Shown here: positions 11,502 through 24,893 of the stretch, piece after piece
How the letters are laid out: the number at the start of each line of letters is the position of its first letter
Numbering within the stretch: the first letter of the stretch is position 1
Origin: Nemophila menziesii
Lineage: Eukaryota; Streptophyta; Magnoliopsida; Boraginales; Hydrophyllaceae
Reading direction: 5' to 3'
Length of the DNA: 64,000 nt
NCBI GenBank assembly: GCA_029959085.1
Contig: JARWIR010000022.1
Location: 248,001-312,000 of the forward strand
Notes under the pieces: generated by a model
What the model was told of the DNA's origin: nothing
Seen by the model: only the letters and a program-made list of their open reading frames with translations
Databases searched by the model: none
Program-made: the position numbers and the translations under genes

Positions 11502-11927
11502 CTACATCATTTGATGTACATACAAATTTGTTAATGGTGTTAAAAATTATTAGATAAGAAAAGAATTTGAAAAATGTAAAAAGACGAGCTTGATCAAGAA
11601 ATTTTATAGATCACTCTCTATTATTGTCAATAACTATAATTGTAAACATAAATATACCTATTATAAGTCATCCTTATTAAGAATTTAAGTTAGCAATGAA
11701 TGTCGTAACTGGCATTAGAATCACTGTATGCAAGTTTTTAATTTAAAATATAATTAATATTATATAATTTATTCTAGTAAAATATAAAAGAATGGTTATA
11801 ATTATCTAATAAGATAAATGTTGATAAAATACATTATCAAAACAAGAAAATAGAAATGAAATCAAAATGTACTAGTTAGGTTTTTCTAATTTCTAAATTA
11901 ATTACATTTATGTACCACATAATCTTG

Positions 11928-12036
11928 GGGTTAGTATTTCATCCGGATGGTCCAATATATAAATAGTTATAATTTGGCCATGCGTCATAATATAAATGGA
12001 ATATTGGTCCATCCAATATTCGATTGAAGATTTTTC
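11928..12036. mobile_element. Resident MITE, unit 4
   Basis: Six bases shorter: the centre AATATT of the left palindrome is gone, leaving 'catccggatggtcc'. The spacer reads 'atagttataatttggcc'. Confidence 0.68.
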
Positions 12037-14297
12037 TCATTATCAGGACCACATTCATTATTTACCTCTAATCATGTCAGTTTGAAATTGAACTCTAACC
12101 TAGCCGCCTTCAAGTATACACATAACATACTAGCACCATCACCTATTATTTGTCTTTGTTCTATTATCTCTCTCAATCTTCTTCTCTCTAATCTAGTTTT
12201 TCGTATCAAATCTTTTTTGTCCACTATCACTTCATTCATCTTTCATTCTTGTGTACTATTGTTGTTCTCCACTTCCCAAAATTACAACCTATTTTTAAAC
12301 TAAGTGTAACTTGTATTTCAGATAGTTGGACATTACATTTCAAAGAAATAAAAATAAGGTACTTTTATAATATTTAAAAAATTAATTGATTAGGTAATTT
12401 TACTATTTATTTTTTATTATTATTCATACTTGGTTGTAGAATAATATTACGAAATTTAACTGTTTGATTAATTGAACAACCAAAGAGGGCAAAAATTAGA
12501 TTTGTTTAGGAAACATTACTTTTTGCATCTTTATATTTGTGAATATTAGTTGTACATTGTTAGCTTATATATATCTATGGATTTTTATTCATGAAATTGC
12601 TAAATACTTATTCAAATTTTTAACTGTAAATAAGTTAGATTTTATTTTTGTAAGAAATATTTTGGAAATCCTAATTTTGCACCTTTACAAGTTTATAGTG
12701 TTAAATAAATTTTTTAATTATTGTAGATAAACTCTTGGTGGAGCTTTGGAGATTATATCTCTGGTAAGTCCATAAACAATTGTTTAATAGTAATCATGTT
12801 TAGTGAATTAAATATTTCTAAATCCATGATTTTTTTTCGAATTTACTGTATACTTTAAAATGTCATGTTTGTCCACTAAACTCTAGTTTAGCTGGGATTT
12901 TGCATTCTAGCATTAAGATCAAAAAAACTTTAGTTTTATTATATCATAAATATTTTTATAAGTATCTTTATAAGTAAAGTCTAATTATATGGGCTGGTTT
13001 ACCCAACTCTTGGATAAGGTAAATCAAGAATAATATATATCTGTTCCAGAAATTGCTGGGTTAATGCTAGATAGAGTAAAAAAATGTATACCCTTGGATT
13101 AATTCGGGTTAACCGTTGGATACCTTCAATTGCATTCGATTTCCTTAGTTTAACTTTGGATTATCCCTATTGATCAACATTGGCCAATTTTTTTTAACAC
13201 ATGATAGTTTAAAAAAATGACTTAGAATCTAGAAAAGATGAAGTCATCATTCTTCTAATTCATCAATATTACCTTCAATAAACGAATAAGATGAAATTAA
13301 CAATTTATAAACCAATACGAATGTTAAAATTCGATATTTCATGAAGCATATACTTCAAAAAAAGTTACAATTCAAAGTATAAATATTTATACATTACTTA
13401 ACTTTCCCCAAAAACTATTAAAAATAATTTCCTTTTACTTCATAAACCTTCAAAAGCCTAGATTAATGAGCGTTTTGTTAGTCATCTCGGGTGCTCGGTC
13501 AACCTTTTCAACCCTATATATTTATTTTCACACAAGATATGTTAAGTACATAAGTTATTTAGAAGCTTTAGGATTTAAAAAACTAAGATTCATCATACAC
13601 CTTAAAGTTTTACTAATTTAGGGAGTGAACTGCAAACTTGAATGGACTAAAATGCAAAGTGTTGTAGTTTTAGAGACTGAAATGTAAAGTTTAGTAGCTT
13701 TTGGAACTGAAATGCAAAATCTTAGTGGATTGAACCCCAAGAAGTGTTACTTATTTTTTATATCATTACGGTTTAGATTATAAAATATCATTGATCTCCG
13801 ATTAATTACATCCATTACCTCCTGAACTATGAGAAGATTGAGAACTTACCCCCCACTGTTTAAAATGGTACTGGTTACCCCATTATTAGTTTTCGTGACT
13901 CGTTACCCATGTTAACGGAAACCGTAATAAACCGCCGTTAGTTGGTCATGTGCCTGATTTTTTGAATTAAAAAAAAAAAAATTCTGATTTAATAAACATT
14001 ACCTATTAATTAACAATAGTATAATTGGTAGTTCCTAATCACTTAAACTTTAAAAACACAAATTTAAAACAAAAATAATAAAGCATCATACACAAAATCA
14101 TTCATTGGGAAAACTAGAAGAACCTTAATTTCAAAAATTCATGTTGCCCATTTTAGTAAACTCTTATGCCGATTAAAAAATCCAAGCTTGTGTAATTTGT
14201 ATTTTGCCTCATTTAAACGAACCTTAAATTTTTATATATGTCTTGTTTATTTTTCAGGAGGGAACAGTTTGTAGAGTCTACAAGTCTTGTTCATTTT

Positions 14298-14803
14298 TCA
14301 AAGAATTTGTAAGAGTTTGAAAGTCTCTTGATTCTTTTCAAAGCCAGCGAAAGTATTACAAACTTTACCCATTTCGCCACTTATATTGCAAAAACTTCCA
14401 CCATCGCTACCTTGAGTGTTTCTAAGAGCGCCACCAAAACCAACATTGTTTTGTGGAAATGGAACCATATTGGTAGTCTCAAATTGACGAGAACTAAAAT
14501 TATCTGAGATTGTGTACCTAAATTTCCAAAACTGTCTAAAGGGGTGTTAGAAATTTGGTTGAGCATCATGGGCATTGTTTTTTTGGTGGTAAGAAGAATT
14601 GTACCGCAGATGGGTCAAGATTATTAAATAGTGTAGCTGGTGATAGTGAAAAAGAAGCAGAAGAATCGAATGCTCCTTGTAAAAAAATTTGTTCTGATCA
14701 ACCTTGTTGAAACTGGGTGAAAAAGTTATGCTTTGGTGCTCAAGCATGTCGTTATTGTTAGCAGTAACATTGTTATTATTGTTGTTATTGTTCATGTACC
14801 AAT
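14298..14803 (-). pseudogene. Transcription-factor-like exon remnant, unit 4
   Basis: A 111-codon frame (14547-14882) starts upstream of the exon edge and covers the Asn run; the distal half is open for 64 codons in another frame (14381-14575). Confidence 0.5.
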
Positions 14804-15229
14804 CTACATCATTTGTTATACATACAAATTTGTTAATGGTATTGAAAATTATTAGATAAGAAAAGAGTTTGAAAGATCTCAAAAGACGAGCTTGATCTAG
14901 AAATTTTATAGATCACTCTCCATTATTGTCAATAACTATAATTGTAAACATAAATATACCTATTATAAGTCGTCCTTATTAAGAATTTAAGTTAGCAATG
15001 AATGTCGTAATTGGCATTAGAATCACTGTATAAAAGTTTTTAATTTAAAATATAATTAATATTATATAATTTATTCTAGTAAAATATAAAAGAATTGTTA
15101 TAATTATCTAATAAGATAAATGTTGACAAAATACATTATCAAAACAAGAAAATAGAAATGAAATCAAAATGTACTATTTAGGTTTTTCTAATTTCTAAAT
15201 TAATTACATTTATGTACCACATAATCTTG

Positions 15230-15344
15230 GGGTTAGTCTTTCATCCAATATTGGATGGTCCAATATATAAATACTGATAATTTTGCCATGCGTCATAATA
15301 TAAATGGAATATTGGTCCATCCAATATTCGATTGAAGATTTTTC
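15230..15344. mobile_element. Resident MITE, unit 5
   Basis: Full-length with intact left palindrome; the spacer has 'ttttgccatgcg' instead of 'ttgggccatgcg'. Confidence 0.7.
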
Positions 15345-17474
15345 TCATTATCAGGACCATATTCATTATTTACCTCTAATCATGTCAGCGTTTAAGTATA
15401 CACATAACATACTAGCACCGTTATCTATTATTTGTCTTCGTTCTCTTATCTCTCTCAATCTTCTTCTCTCTAATCTGGTTTTTCGTATCAAATCTTTTTT
15501 GTTCACTATCACTTCATTCATCTTTCATTCTTGTGTACTATTGTTGTTCTCCACTTCCCAAAATTACAACCTATTTTTAAACTAAGTGTAACTTGTATTT
15601 CAGCTAGTTGGACATTACATTTCAAAAAATAAAAATAAGGTACTTTTATAATATTTAAAAAATTAATTGATTGGGTAATTTTACAATTTATTTTTTAATA
15701 TTATTCATATTTGGTTGTAGAATAATATTAAGAAATTTAACTGTTTGATTAATTGAACAAACAAAGAGGGCAAAAATTAGACTTGTTTAGGAAACATTAC
15801 TTTTTGCATCTTTATATTTGTGAATATTAGTTGTACATTGTTAGATTATATATATCTATGGATTTTTATTCATAAAATTGCTAAATACTTATTCAAATTT
15901 TTAACTGTAAATAAGTTAGATTTTATTTTTGTAATAAATATTTTGGAAATCCTAATTTTGTACCTTTACAAGTTTATAGTGTTAAATAATTTTTTTCATT
16001 ATTGTAGATAAACTCTTGGTGGAGCTTTGGAGATTATATCTCCGGTAAGTCCATAAACAATTGTTTAATAGTAATCATGTCTAGTGAATTAAATATTTCT
16101 AAATTCATGATTTTTTTTCGAATTTAATGTATACTTTAAAATGTCATGTTTGTCCACTTAACTTTAGTTTAGCTGGGATTTTGCATTCTAGCATTGAGAT
16201 CAAAAAAACTTTAGTTTTATTATATCATAAATATTTTTATAAGTATCTTTATAAGTAAAGTCTAATTATATGGGCTGGTTTTACACAACTTTTGGATAAG
16301 GTAAATCAAGAATAATATATATCGGTTCCAGAAATTGCTGGGGTAATGCTAGATAGAGTAAAAAAAAAATTTACCTTTAGATTAATTCGGGTTAACCGTT
16401 GGATACCTTCAATTGCATTCGATTTCCTTAGTTTAACTTCGGATTATCCCTATTGATCAACATTGGCAAAAATTTTTTTTACACATGATAGAATAAAAAA
16501 ATGACTTAGAATCTAGAAAAGATGAAGTCATCATTCTTCTAATTCATCAATATTATCTTCAATAAACGAATAAGATGAAATTAACAATTTATAAACCAAT
16601 ACGAATGTTAAAATCCGATATTTCATGAAGCATATACTTCTAAAAAAGTTACAATTCAAAGTATAAATATTTATACATTGCTTAACTTTCCCCAAAAACT
16701 ATTAAAAATAATTTCCTTTTACTTCATAAACCTTCAAAAGCCTAGATTAATGAGGGTCTTGTTAGTCATCTCGGGTGCTTGGTCAACCTATTCAACCCTA
16801 TATATTTCTTTTCACACAAAATATTTTAAGTACATAAGTTATTTAGAAGCTTTAGGATTTAAAAAACTAAGATTCATCATAGACCTTAAAGTTTTACTAA
16901 ATTAGGGAGTGAACTGCAAACTTGTATGGACTAAAATGCAAAGTGCTGTAATTTTAGAGACTGAAATGTAAAGTTTAGTAGCTTCTGGAACTGAAATGCA
17001 AAATCTTAGTGGATTGAACCCCAAGAAGTATTACTTATTTTTTTATATCATTACGGTTTAGATTATAAAATATCATTGATCTCCAATTAATTACATCCAT
17101 TACCTCCTGAACTATGAGAAGATTGAGAACTTACCCCCCACTATTTAAAATGGTACATTTTCTGATTTAATTAACATTACCTATTAATTAACAATAGTAT
17201 ATTTTGTAGTTCCTAATCACCTAAACTTTAAAAACACAAATTTAAAACAAAAATAATAAAGCGTCATAGACAAAATCATTCATTGGGAAAACTAGAAAAA
17301 CCTTAATTTCAAAAATTCATGTTGCCCATTTTAGTAAACTCTTATGCCTATTAGAAAATCCAAGCTTGTGTAGTTTGGACTTTGCCTCATTAAACGAACC
17401 TTAAATTTTTATATATGTCTTGTTTATTTTTCAGGAGGGAACAGTTTGTAGAGTCTACAAGTCTTGTTCATTTT

Positions 17475-17979
17475 TCAAACAATTTGTAAGAGTTTGAGAG
17501 TCTCTTGATTCTTTTCAAAGCCAGTGAAAGTATTACAAACTTTACCCATTTCGCCACTTATATTGCAAAAACTTCCACCATCGCTACCTTGAGTGTTTCT
17601 AAGAGCGCCACCAAAACCAACATTGTTTTGTGGAAATGGAACCATATTGGTAGTTTCAAATTGACGAGAACTAAAATTATCTGAGATTGTGTACCTAATT
17701 TTCCAAAACCGTCTAAAGGGGTGTTAGAAATTTGGTTGAGCATCATGGGCATGGTTTTTTGGTGGTAAGAAGAATTGTACCAGAGATGGGTCAAGATTAT
17801 TAAATAGTGTAGCTGGTGATAGTGAAAAAGAAGCAGAAGAATCGAATGCTCCTTGTAAAAAAAATTATTCTGATCAACCTTGTTGAAACTGGGTGAAAAA
17901 GTTATGCTTTGGTGCTCAAGCATGTCGTTATTGTTAGCAGTAACATTGTTATTATTGTTGTTATTGTTCATGTACCAAT
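17475..17979 (-). pseudogene. Transcription-factor-like exon remnant, unit 5
   Basis: Two compensating indels give the longest continuous frame seen, 166 codons (17558-18058), but its middle section (after NNFFYKEHS) and its end are out of the ancestral frame, so the length is accidental. Confidence 0.5.
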
Positions 17980-18405
17980 CTACATCATTTGTTGTACATA
18001 CAAATTTGTTAATGGTGTAGAAAATTATTAGATAAGAAAAGAGTTTGAAAGATCTCAAAAGACGAGCTTGATCTAGAAATTTTATAGATCAGTCTCCATT
18101 ATTGTCAATAACTATAATTGTAAACATAAATATACCTATTATAAGTCGTCCTTATTAAGAATTTAAGTTAGCAATGAATGTCGTAATTGGGATTAGAATC
18201 ACTGTATGTAAGTTTTTAATTTAAAATATAATTAATATTATATAATTTATTATAGTAAAATTTAAAAGAATTGTTATAATTATCTAATAAGATAAATGTT
18301 GACAAAATACATTATCAAAACAAGAAAATAGAAATGAAATCAAAATGTACTATTTAGTATTTTCTAATTTCTAAATTAATTACATGTATATACCACATAA
18401 TCCTG

Positions 18406-18457
18406 GAGTTAGTATTTCATCCAATATTGGATGGTCCATTATATAAATACTGATAAT
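18406..18457. mobile_element. Resident MITE remnant, unit 6
   Basis: Only the left arm and TATA region survive (TATATAAATA at about 18441). The sequence then jumps from 'ctgataat' to 'caggaccat', removing about 70 bp including the whole right arm. Confidence 0.68.
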
Positions 18458-18898
18458 CAGGACCATATTCATTATTTACCTCTAATCATATTAGTTTCAA
18501 ATAGAACTCTAACCTAGCCGCGTTTAAGTATACACATAACATACTAGCACCATTATATATTATTTGTCTTCGTTCTCTTATCTCTCTCAATCTTCTTCTC
18601 TCTAATCTGGTTTTTCGTATCAAATCTTTTTTGTTCACTATCACTTCATTCATCTTTCATTCTTGTGTACTATTATTGTTCTCCACTTCCCAAAATTACA
18701 ACCTATTTTTAAACTTTGTGTAACTTGTATTTCAGATAGTTGGACATTACATTTCAAAAAATAAAAATAAGGTACTTTTATAATATTTAAAAAATTAATT
18801 GATTGGGTAATTTTACAATTTATTTTTTTATATTATTGATACTTGGTTGTAGAATAATATTAAGAAAATTAACTGTTTGATTAATTGAACAAACAAAG

Positions 18899-18924
18899 AT
18901 TATGACGCATGGCCAAATTATCAT
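18899..18924 (-). other. Inverted fragment of the resident MITE (unit 6)
   Basis: This piece replaces the 'gagggcaaa' found in other units. It is the reverse complement of the MITE spacer 'gataatttggccatgcgtca'. The same unit has lost that spacer at its normal place 440 bp upstream. Unit 9 carries the same fragment at 28584-28610. Confidence 0.75.
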
Positions 18925-20719
18925 TATTAGATTTGGTTAGGAAACATTACTTTTTGCATCTTTATATTTGTGAATATTAGTTGTACATTGTTAGATTATA
19001 TATATCTATGGATTTTTATTCATAAAATTGCTAAATACTTATTCAAATTTTTAACTGTAAATAATTTAGATTTTATTTTTGTAAGAAATATTTTGGAAAT
19101 CCTAATTTTGTATCTTCACAAGTTTATAGTGTTAAATAATTTTTTTCATTATTGTAGATAAAATCTTGGTGGAGCTTTGGAGATTATATCTGAGGTAAGT
19201 CCATAAACAATTGTTTAATAGTAATCATTTCTAGTGAATTGAATATTTCTAAATCCATGATTTTTTTTTTCGAATTTACTGTATACTTTAAAATGTCATG
19301 TTTGTCCACTTAACTTTAGTTTAGCTGGGATTTTTGCATTCTAGCATTGAGATAAAAAAAAATTTAGTTTTATTATATCATAAATATTTTTATAAGTATC
19401 TTTATAAGTAGGGTCTAATTATATGGGCTGGTTTTACCCAACTCTTGGATAAGGTAAATCAAGAATAATATATATCGGTTCCAGAAATTGCTGGGGTAAC
19501 GCTAGATAGAGTAAAAAAATGTTTACCCTTGGATTAATTCGGGTTAACCGTTGGATACCTTCAATTGCATTCGATTTCCTTAGTTTAACTTAGGATTATC
19601 CCTATTGATCAACATTGGCCAAATTTTTTTTACACATGATAGAGTAAAAAAATGGCTTAGAATCTAGGAAAGATGAAGTCATCATTCTTATAATTCATCA
19701 ATATTATCTTCAATAAAAGAATAAGATGAAATTAACAATTTATATACCAATACGAATGTTAAAATTCGATATTTCATGATGCATATACTTCAAAAAAAGT
19801 TACAATTCAAAGTATAAATATTTATACATTACTTAACTTTCCCCAAAAACTATTAAAAATAATTTCCTTTTACTTCATAAACCTTCAAATGCCTAGATTA
19901 ATGAGGGTCTTGTTAGTCATCTCGGGTGCTCGGTCAACCTATTCAACCCTATATATTTCTTTTCACACAAAATATGTTAAGTACATAAGTTATTTAGAAG
20001 CTTTAGGATTTAAAAAACTAAGATTCATCATAGACCTTAAAGTTTTACTAATTTAGGGAGTGAACTGCAAACTTGTATGGACTAAAATGCAAAGTGTTGT
20101 AGTTTTACACACTGAAATGTAAAGTTTAGTAGCTTCTGGAACTGAAATGCAAAATCTTAGTGGATTGAACCCCAATAAGTGTTACTTATTTTTTATATTA
20201 TTACGGTTTAGATTATAAAATATTATTGATCTCCTATGAATTAGATCCATTACCTCGTGAACTATGAGAAGATTGAGAACTTACCCCCGACCACTGTTTA
20301 AAATGGTATTGGTTACCCCCATTATTAGTTTTCGTAACTCGTTACCCCTGTTAACGGAAACCGTAAAAAACCGTCGTTAGTTGGTCATGTGCCTGATTTT
20401 TTTAATTAAAAAAACAAATTTTCTGATTTAATTAACAATAGTATATTTGGTAGTTCCAAATCACCTAAACTTTAAAAACACAAATTTAAAACAAAAATAA
20501 TAAAGCATCATACACAAAATCATTCATTGGGAAAACTAGAAGAACCCTAATTTCATAAATTCATGTTGCCAATTTTAGTAAATTTATATGCCCATTAGAA
20601 AATCCAAGCTTGTGTAATTTGGACTTTGCCTCATTTAAACAAACCTTAAATTTTTATATAAGTCTTGTTTATTTTTCAGGAGGGAACAGTTCATAGAGTC
20701 TACAAGTCTTGTTCATTTT

Positions 20720-21200
20720 TCAAACAAATTGTAAGAGTTCGAAAGTCTCTTGATTCTTTTCAAAGCCAGCGAAGGTATTACAAACTTGACCCATTTTGCC
20801 ACTTATATTGCAAAAACTTCCACCATCGCTACCTTGAATGATTCTAAGAGCGCCACCAAAACCAACATTGTTTTGTGGAAATGGAACCACATTGGTAGTC
20901 TTAAATTGACGAGAACTAAAATTATCTGAGATTGTGTACCTAAATTTCCAAAACCGTCTAAAGGGGTGTTAGAAATCATGGGCATGGTTTTTTTGGTGGT
21001 AAGAAGAATTGTACCAAAGATGAGTCAAGATTATTAAATAGTGTAGCTGGTGATGGTGAAAAAGAAGCAGAAGAATTGAATGCTCCTTGTAAAAGAAAAT
21101 TGTTCGGATCAACCTTGTTGAAACTAGGTGAAAAAGTTATTGTTAGCAATAACATTGTTATTTTTGTTGTTATTTTTGTTGTTATTTTTCATGTACCAAT
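20720..21200 (-). pseudogene. Transcription-factor-like exon remnant, unit 6
   Basis: Shortened. The LEHQ region (about 26 bp) is deleted near 21140, about 12 bp are missing near 20975, and the Asn-run DNA has a 15-bp-scale duplication ('tatttttgttgt' twice). Confidence 0.5.
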
Positions 21201-21626
21201 CTACATCATTTGTTGTACATACAAATTTGTTAATGGTGTTGAAAATTATTAGATAAGAAAACAGTTTGAAATATCTAAAAAGACGAGCTTTATCTAGAAA
21301 TTTTATAGATCACTCTCCATTATAGTCAATAACTATAATTGTAAACATAAATATACGTATTATAAGTCGTCCTTATTAAGAATTTAAGTTCGCAATGAAT
21401 GTCATAATTGGCATTAGAATCACTGTATGCAAGTTTTTAATTTAAAATATAATTAATATTATATAATTTTTTCTAGTAAAATATAAAAGAATTGTTATAA
21501 TTATCTAATAAGATAAATGTTGACAAAATACATTATCAAAACAAGAAAACAGAAATGAAATCAAAATGTACTATTTAGGTTTTTCTAATTTCTAAATTAA
21601 TTATATATATGTACCACATAATCTTG

Positions 21627-21741
21627 TGGTTAGACTTTCATCCAATATTGGATAGTCCAATATATAAATACTGATAATTGGGCCATGCGTAATAATATAA
21701 ATGGAATATTGGTCCATCAAATATTCGATTTAAGATTTTTC
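21627..21741. mobile_element. Resident MITE, unit 7
   Basis: Full-length. It differs at 'ggatagtcc' in the left arm and 'ccatcaaatattcgatttaag' in the right. Confidence 0.68.
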
Positions 21742-23986
21742 TCATTATAGGACCACATTCATTATTTACCTCTAATCATGTCAGTTTCAAATAGAACTCT
21801 AACCTAGCCGCCTTTAAGTATACACATAACATACTAGCACCATTACCTATTATTTGTCTTCGTTCTCTTATCTCTCTCAATCTTCTTCTCTCTAATCTGG
21901 TTTTTCGTATTAAATCTTTTTTGTTCACTATCACTTCATTCATCTTTCATTCTTGTGTACTATTGTTGTTCTCCACTTCCCAAAATTACAACCTATTTTT
22001 AAACTAAGTGTAACTTGTATTTCAGATAGTTGGACATTACATTTCAAAAAATAAAACAAGGTACTTTTATAATATTTAAAAAATTAATTGATTGGGTAAT
22101 TTTACAATATATTTTTTAATATTATTCGTACTTGGTTGTTGAATAATATTAAGAAATTTAACTGTTTGATTAATTGAACAAAAAAAGAGGGCAAAAATTA
22201 GATTTGTTTAGGAAACATTACTTTTTGCGTCTTTATATTTGTGAATTTTAGTTGTACATTGATAGCTTATATATATCTATGGATTTTTATTCATAAAATT
22301 GCTAAATACTTATTCAAATTTTTAACTATAAATAAGTTAGATTTTAATTTTGTAACAAATATTTTGGAAATCCTAATTTTGTACCTTTACAAGTTTATAG
22401 TGTTAAATAAATTTTTTCATTATTGTAGATAAACTCTTGGTGGGGCTTTGGAGATTATATCTCTGGTAAGTCCATAAACAATTGTTTAATAGTAATCTTG
22501 TTTAGTGAATTAAATATTGCTAAATCCATGTGTTTTTTACGAATTTACTGTATACTTTAAAATGTCATGTTTGTCCACTTAACTTTAGTTTAGCTGGGAT
22601 TTTGCATTCTAGCATTGAGATCATAAAAACTTCAGTTTTATTATATCATAAATATTTTTATAAGTATCTTTCTAAGTAAAGTCTAATTATATGGGCTGGT
22701 TTAACCCAACTCTTGGATAAGGTAAATCAAGAATAATATATATTGATTCCAGAAATTGCTGGGGTAACGCTAGATAGAGTAAAAAAATGTTTACTCATGG
22801 ATTAATTCGGGTTAACCGTTGGATACCTTCAATTGCATTCGATTTCCTTAGTTTAACTTCGGATTATCCCTATTGATCAACATTGGCCAAATTTTTTTTA
22901 CACTTGATAGAGTAAAAAAATGGCTTAGAATCTAGAAAAGATGAAGTCATCATTCTTCTAATTCATCAATATTATCTTCAATAAAAGAATAAGATGAAAT
23001 TAACAATTTATAAACCAATACGAATGTTAAAATTCGATATTTCATGATGCATATACTTCAAAAAAAGTTACAATTCAAAGTATAAATATTTATACATTAC
23101 TTAACTTTCCCCAAAAACTATTAAAAATAATTTCCTTTTACTTCATAAACCTTCAAATGACTAGATTAATGAGGGTCTTGTTAGTCATCTCGGGTGCTCG
23201 GTCAACCTATTCAACCCTATATATTTCTTTTCACACAAAATATGTTAAGTACATAAGTTATTTAGAAGCTTTAGGATTTAAAAAATTAAGATTCATCATA
23301 GACCTTAAAGTTTTACTAATTTAGGGAGTGAACTGCAAACTTGTATGGACTAAAATGCAAATTGTTGTAGTTTTACAGACTGAAATGTAAAGTTTAGTAG
23401 CTTCTGGAACTGAAATGCAAAATCTTAGTGGATTGAACCCCAATAAGTGTTACTTATTTTTTATATTATTACGGTTTAGATTATAAAATATTATTGATCT
23501 CCTATGAATTAGATCCATTACCTCCTGAACTATGAGAAGATTGAGAACTTACCCCGACCACTGTTTAAAATGGTATTGGTTACCCCCATTATTAGTTTTC
23601 GTAACTCGTTACCCCTGTTAACGGAAACCGTAAAAAACCGTCGTTAGTTGGTCATGTGCCTGATTTTTTTAATTAAAAAAACAAATTTTCTGATTTAATT
23701 AACAATAGTATATTTGGTAGTTCCAAATCACCTAAACTTTAAAAACACAAATTTAAAACAAAAATAATAAAGCATCATACACAAAATCATTCATTGGGAA
23801 AACTAGAAGAACCCTAATTTCAAAAATTCATGTTGCCCATTTTAGTAAATTCTTATGCCCATTAGAAAATCCAAGCTTGTGTAATTTGGACTTTGCCTCA
23901 TTTAAACAAACCTTAAATTTTTATATAAGTCTTGTTTATTTTTCAGGAGGGAACAGTTCATAGAGTCTACAAGTCTTGTTCATTTT

Positions 23987-24467
23987 TCAAACAAATTGTA
24001 AGAGTTCGAAAGTCTCTTGATTCTTTTCAAAGCCAGCGAAGGTATTACAAACTTGACCCATTTTGCCACTTATATTGCAAAAACTTCCACCATCTCTACC
24101 TTGAGTGATTCTAAGAGCGCCACCAAAACCAACATTGTTTTGTGGAAATGGAACCACATTGGTAGTCTTAAATTGACGAGAACTAAAATTATCTGAGATT
24201 GTGTACCTAAATTTCCAAAACCGTCTAAAGGGGTGTTAGAAATCATGGGCATGGTTTTTTTGGTGGTAAGAAGAATTGTACCAAAGATGGGTTAAGATTA
24301 TTAAATAGTGTAGCTGGTGATGGTGAAAAAGAAGCAGAAGAATTGAATGCTCCTTGTAAAAGAAAATTGTTCGGATCAACCTTGTTGAAACTAGGTGAAA
24401 AAGTTATTGTTAGCAATAACATTGTTATTTTTGTTGTTATTTTTGTTGTTATTTTTCATGTACCAAT
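23987..24467 (-). pseudogene. Transcription-factor-like exon remnant, unit 7
   Basis: Same two deletions and duplication as unit 6. The distal half is open for 60 codons (24070-24252). Confidence 0.5.
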
Positions 24468-24893
24468 CTACATCATTTGTTGTACATACAAATTTGTTAA
24501 TGGTGTTGAAAATTATTAGATAAGAAAAGAGTTTGAAATATCTAAAAAGACGAGCTTTATCTAGAAATTTTATAGATCACTCTCCATTATTGTCAATAAC
24601 TATAATTGTAAACATAAATATACGTATTATAAGTCGTCCTTATTAAGAATTTAAGTTCGCAATGAATGTCATAATTGGCATTAGAATCACTGTATGCAAG
24701 TTTTTAATTTAAAATATAATTAATATTATATAATTTTTTCTAGTAAAATATAAAAGAATTGTTATAATTATCTAATAAGATAAATGTTGACAAAATACAT
24801 TATCAGAACAAGAAAACAGAAATGAAATCAAAATGTACTATTTAGGTTTTTCTAATTTCTAAATTAATTATATATATGTACCACATAATCTTG

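Larger units (their letters stand above)
6980..11650 (+). repeat. Array unit 3, with MULE insertion
   Basis: 4,671 bp, of which 1,347 bp are a MULE-type element plus its target-site duplication (8319-9656). Subtracting these gives a normal unit length. It also has a short local duplication near 8135-8215, where a phrase ending in 'aaaatgtcatgtttgtcca' occurs twice. It matches unit 16 almost exactly. Confidence 0.9.
11651..14952 (+). repeat. Array unit 4
   Basis: 3,302 bp with no large insertion. In the resident MITE the central AATATT of its left palindrome is missing, a change shared only with unit 17, its near-identical partner 45.8 kb downstream. Confidence 0.9.
14953..18128 (+). repeat. 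Array unit 5
   Basis: 3,176 bp. Two deletions explain the short length. One of 26 bp after 'catgtcag' near 15388 is absent from its partner unit 18. The other, about 110 bp in the MULE-end remnant at about 17155, is shared with units 8 and 18. Confidence 0.9.
18129..21349 (+). repeat. Array unit 6
   Basis: 3,221 bp. The interior and right arm of the resident MITE are deleted at about 18457, and a short inverted piece of that MITE lies at 18899-18924. Both oddities are shared with unit 9. The 37-nt exon-like block at 19158-19194 carries an in-frame TGA in the frame that is open elsewhere. The right half resembles units 7 and 9. Confidence 0.9.
21350..24616 (+). repeat. Array unit 7
   Basis: 3,267 bp. 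Its first half is nearly identical to the first half of unit 8 (offset 3,267), and its second half to the second half of unit 6. It shares with units 6 and 9 a pair of small deletions and a short duplication in the pseudogene. Confidence 0.9.

Noticed and set aside
11011..11557. Two plus-strand frames of 78 and 101 codons in unit 3 (and unit 16)
   Set aside because: They arise from small indels on the strand opposite the pseudogene and are absent in the other 16 units.
15304..15585. 93-codon plus-strand frame resembling a membrane peptide
   Set aside because: It exists only because of the 26-bp deletion in unit 5; the hydrophobic run is a translation of the C/T-rich leader.
17558..18058. 166-codon minus-strand frame as an intact gene
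   Set aside because: Comparison with other units shows that it passes through two or more frames of the ancestral exon; its length depends on compensating indels.
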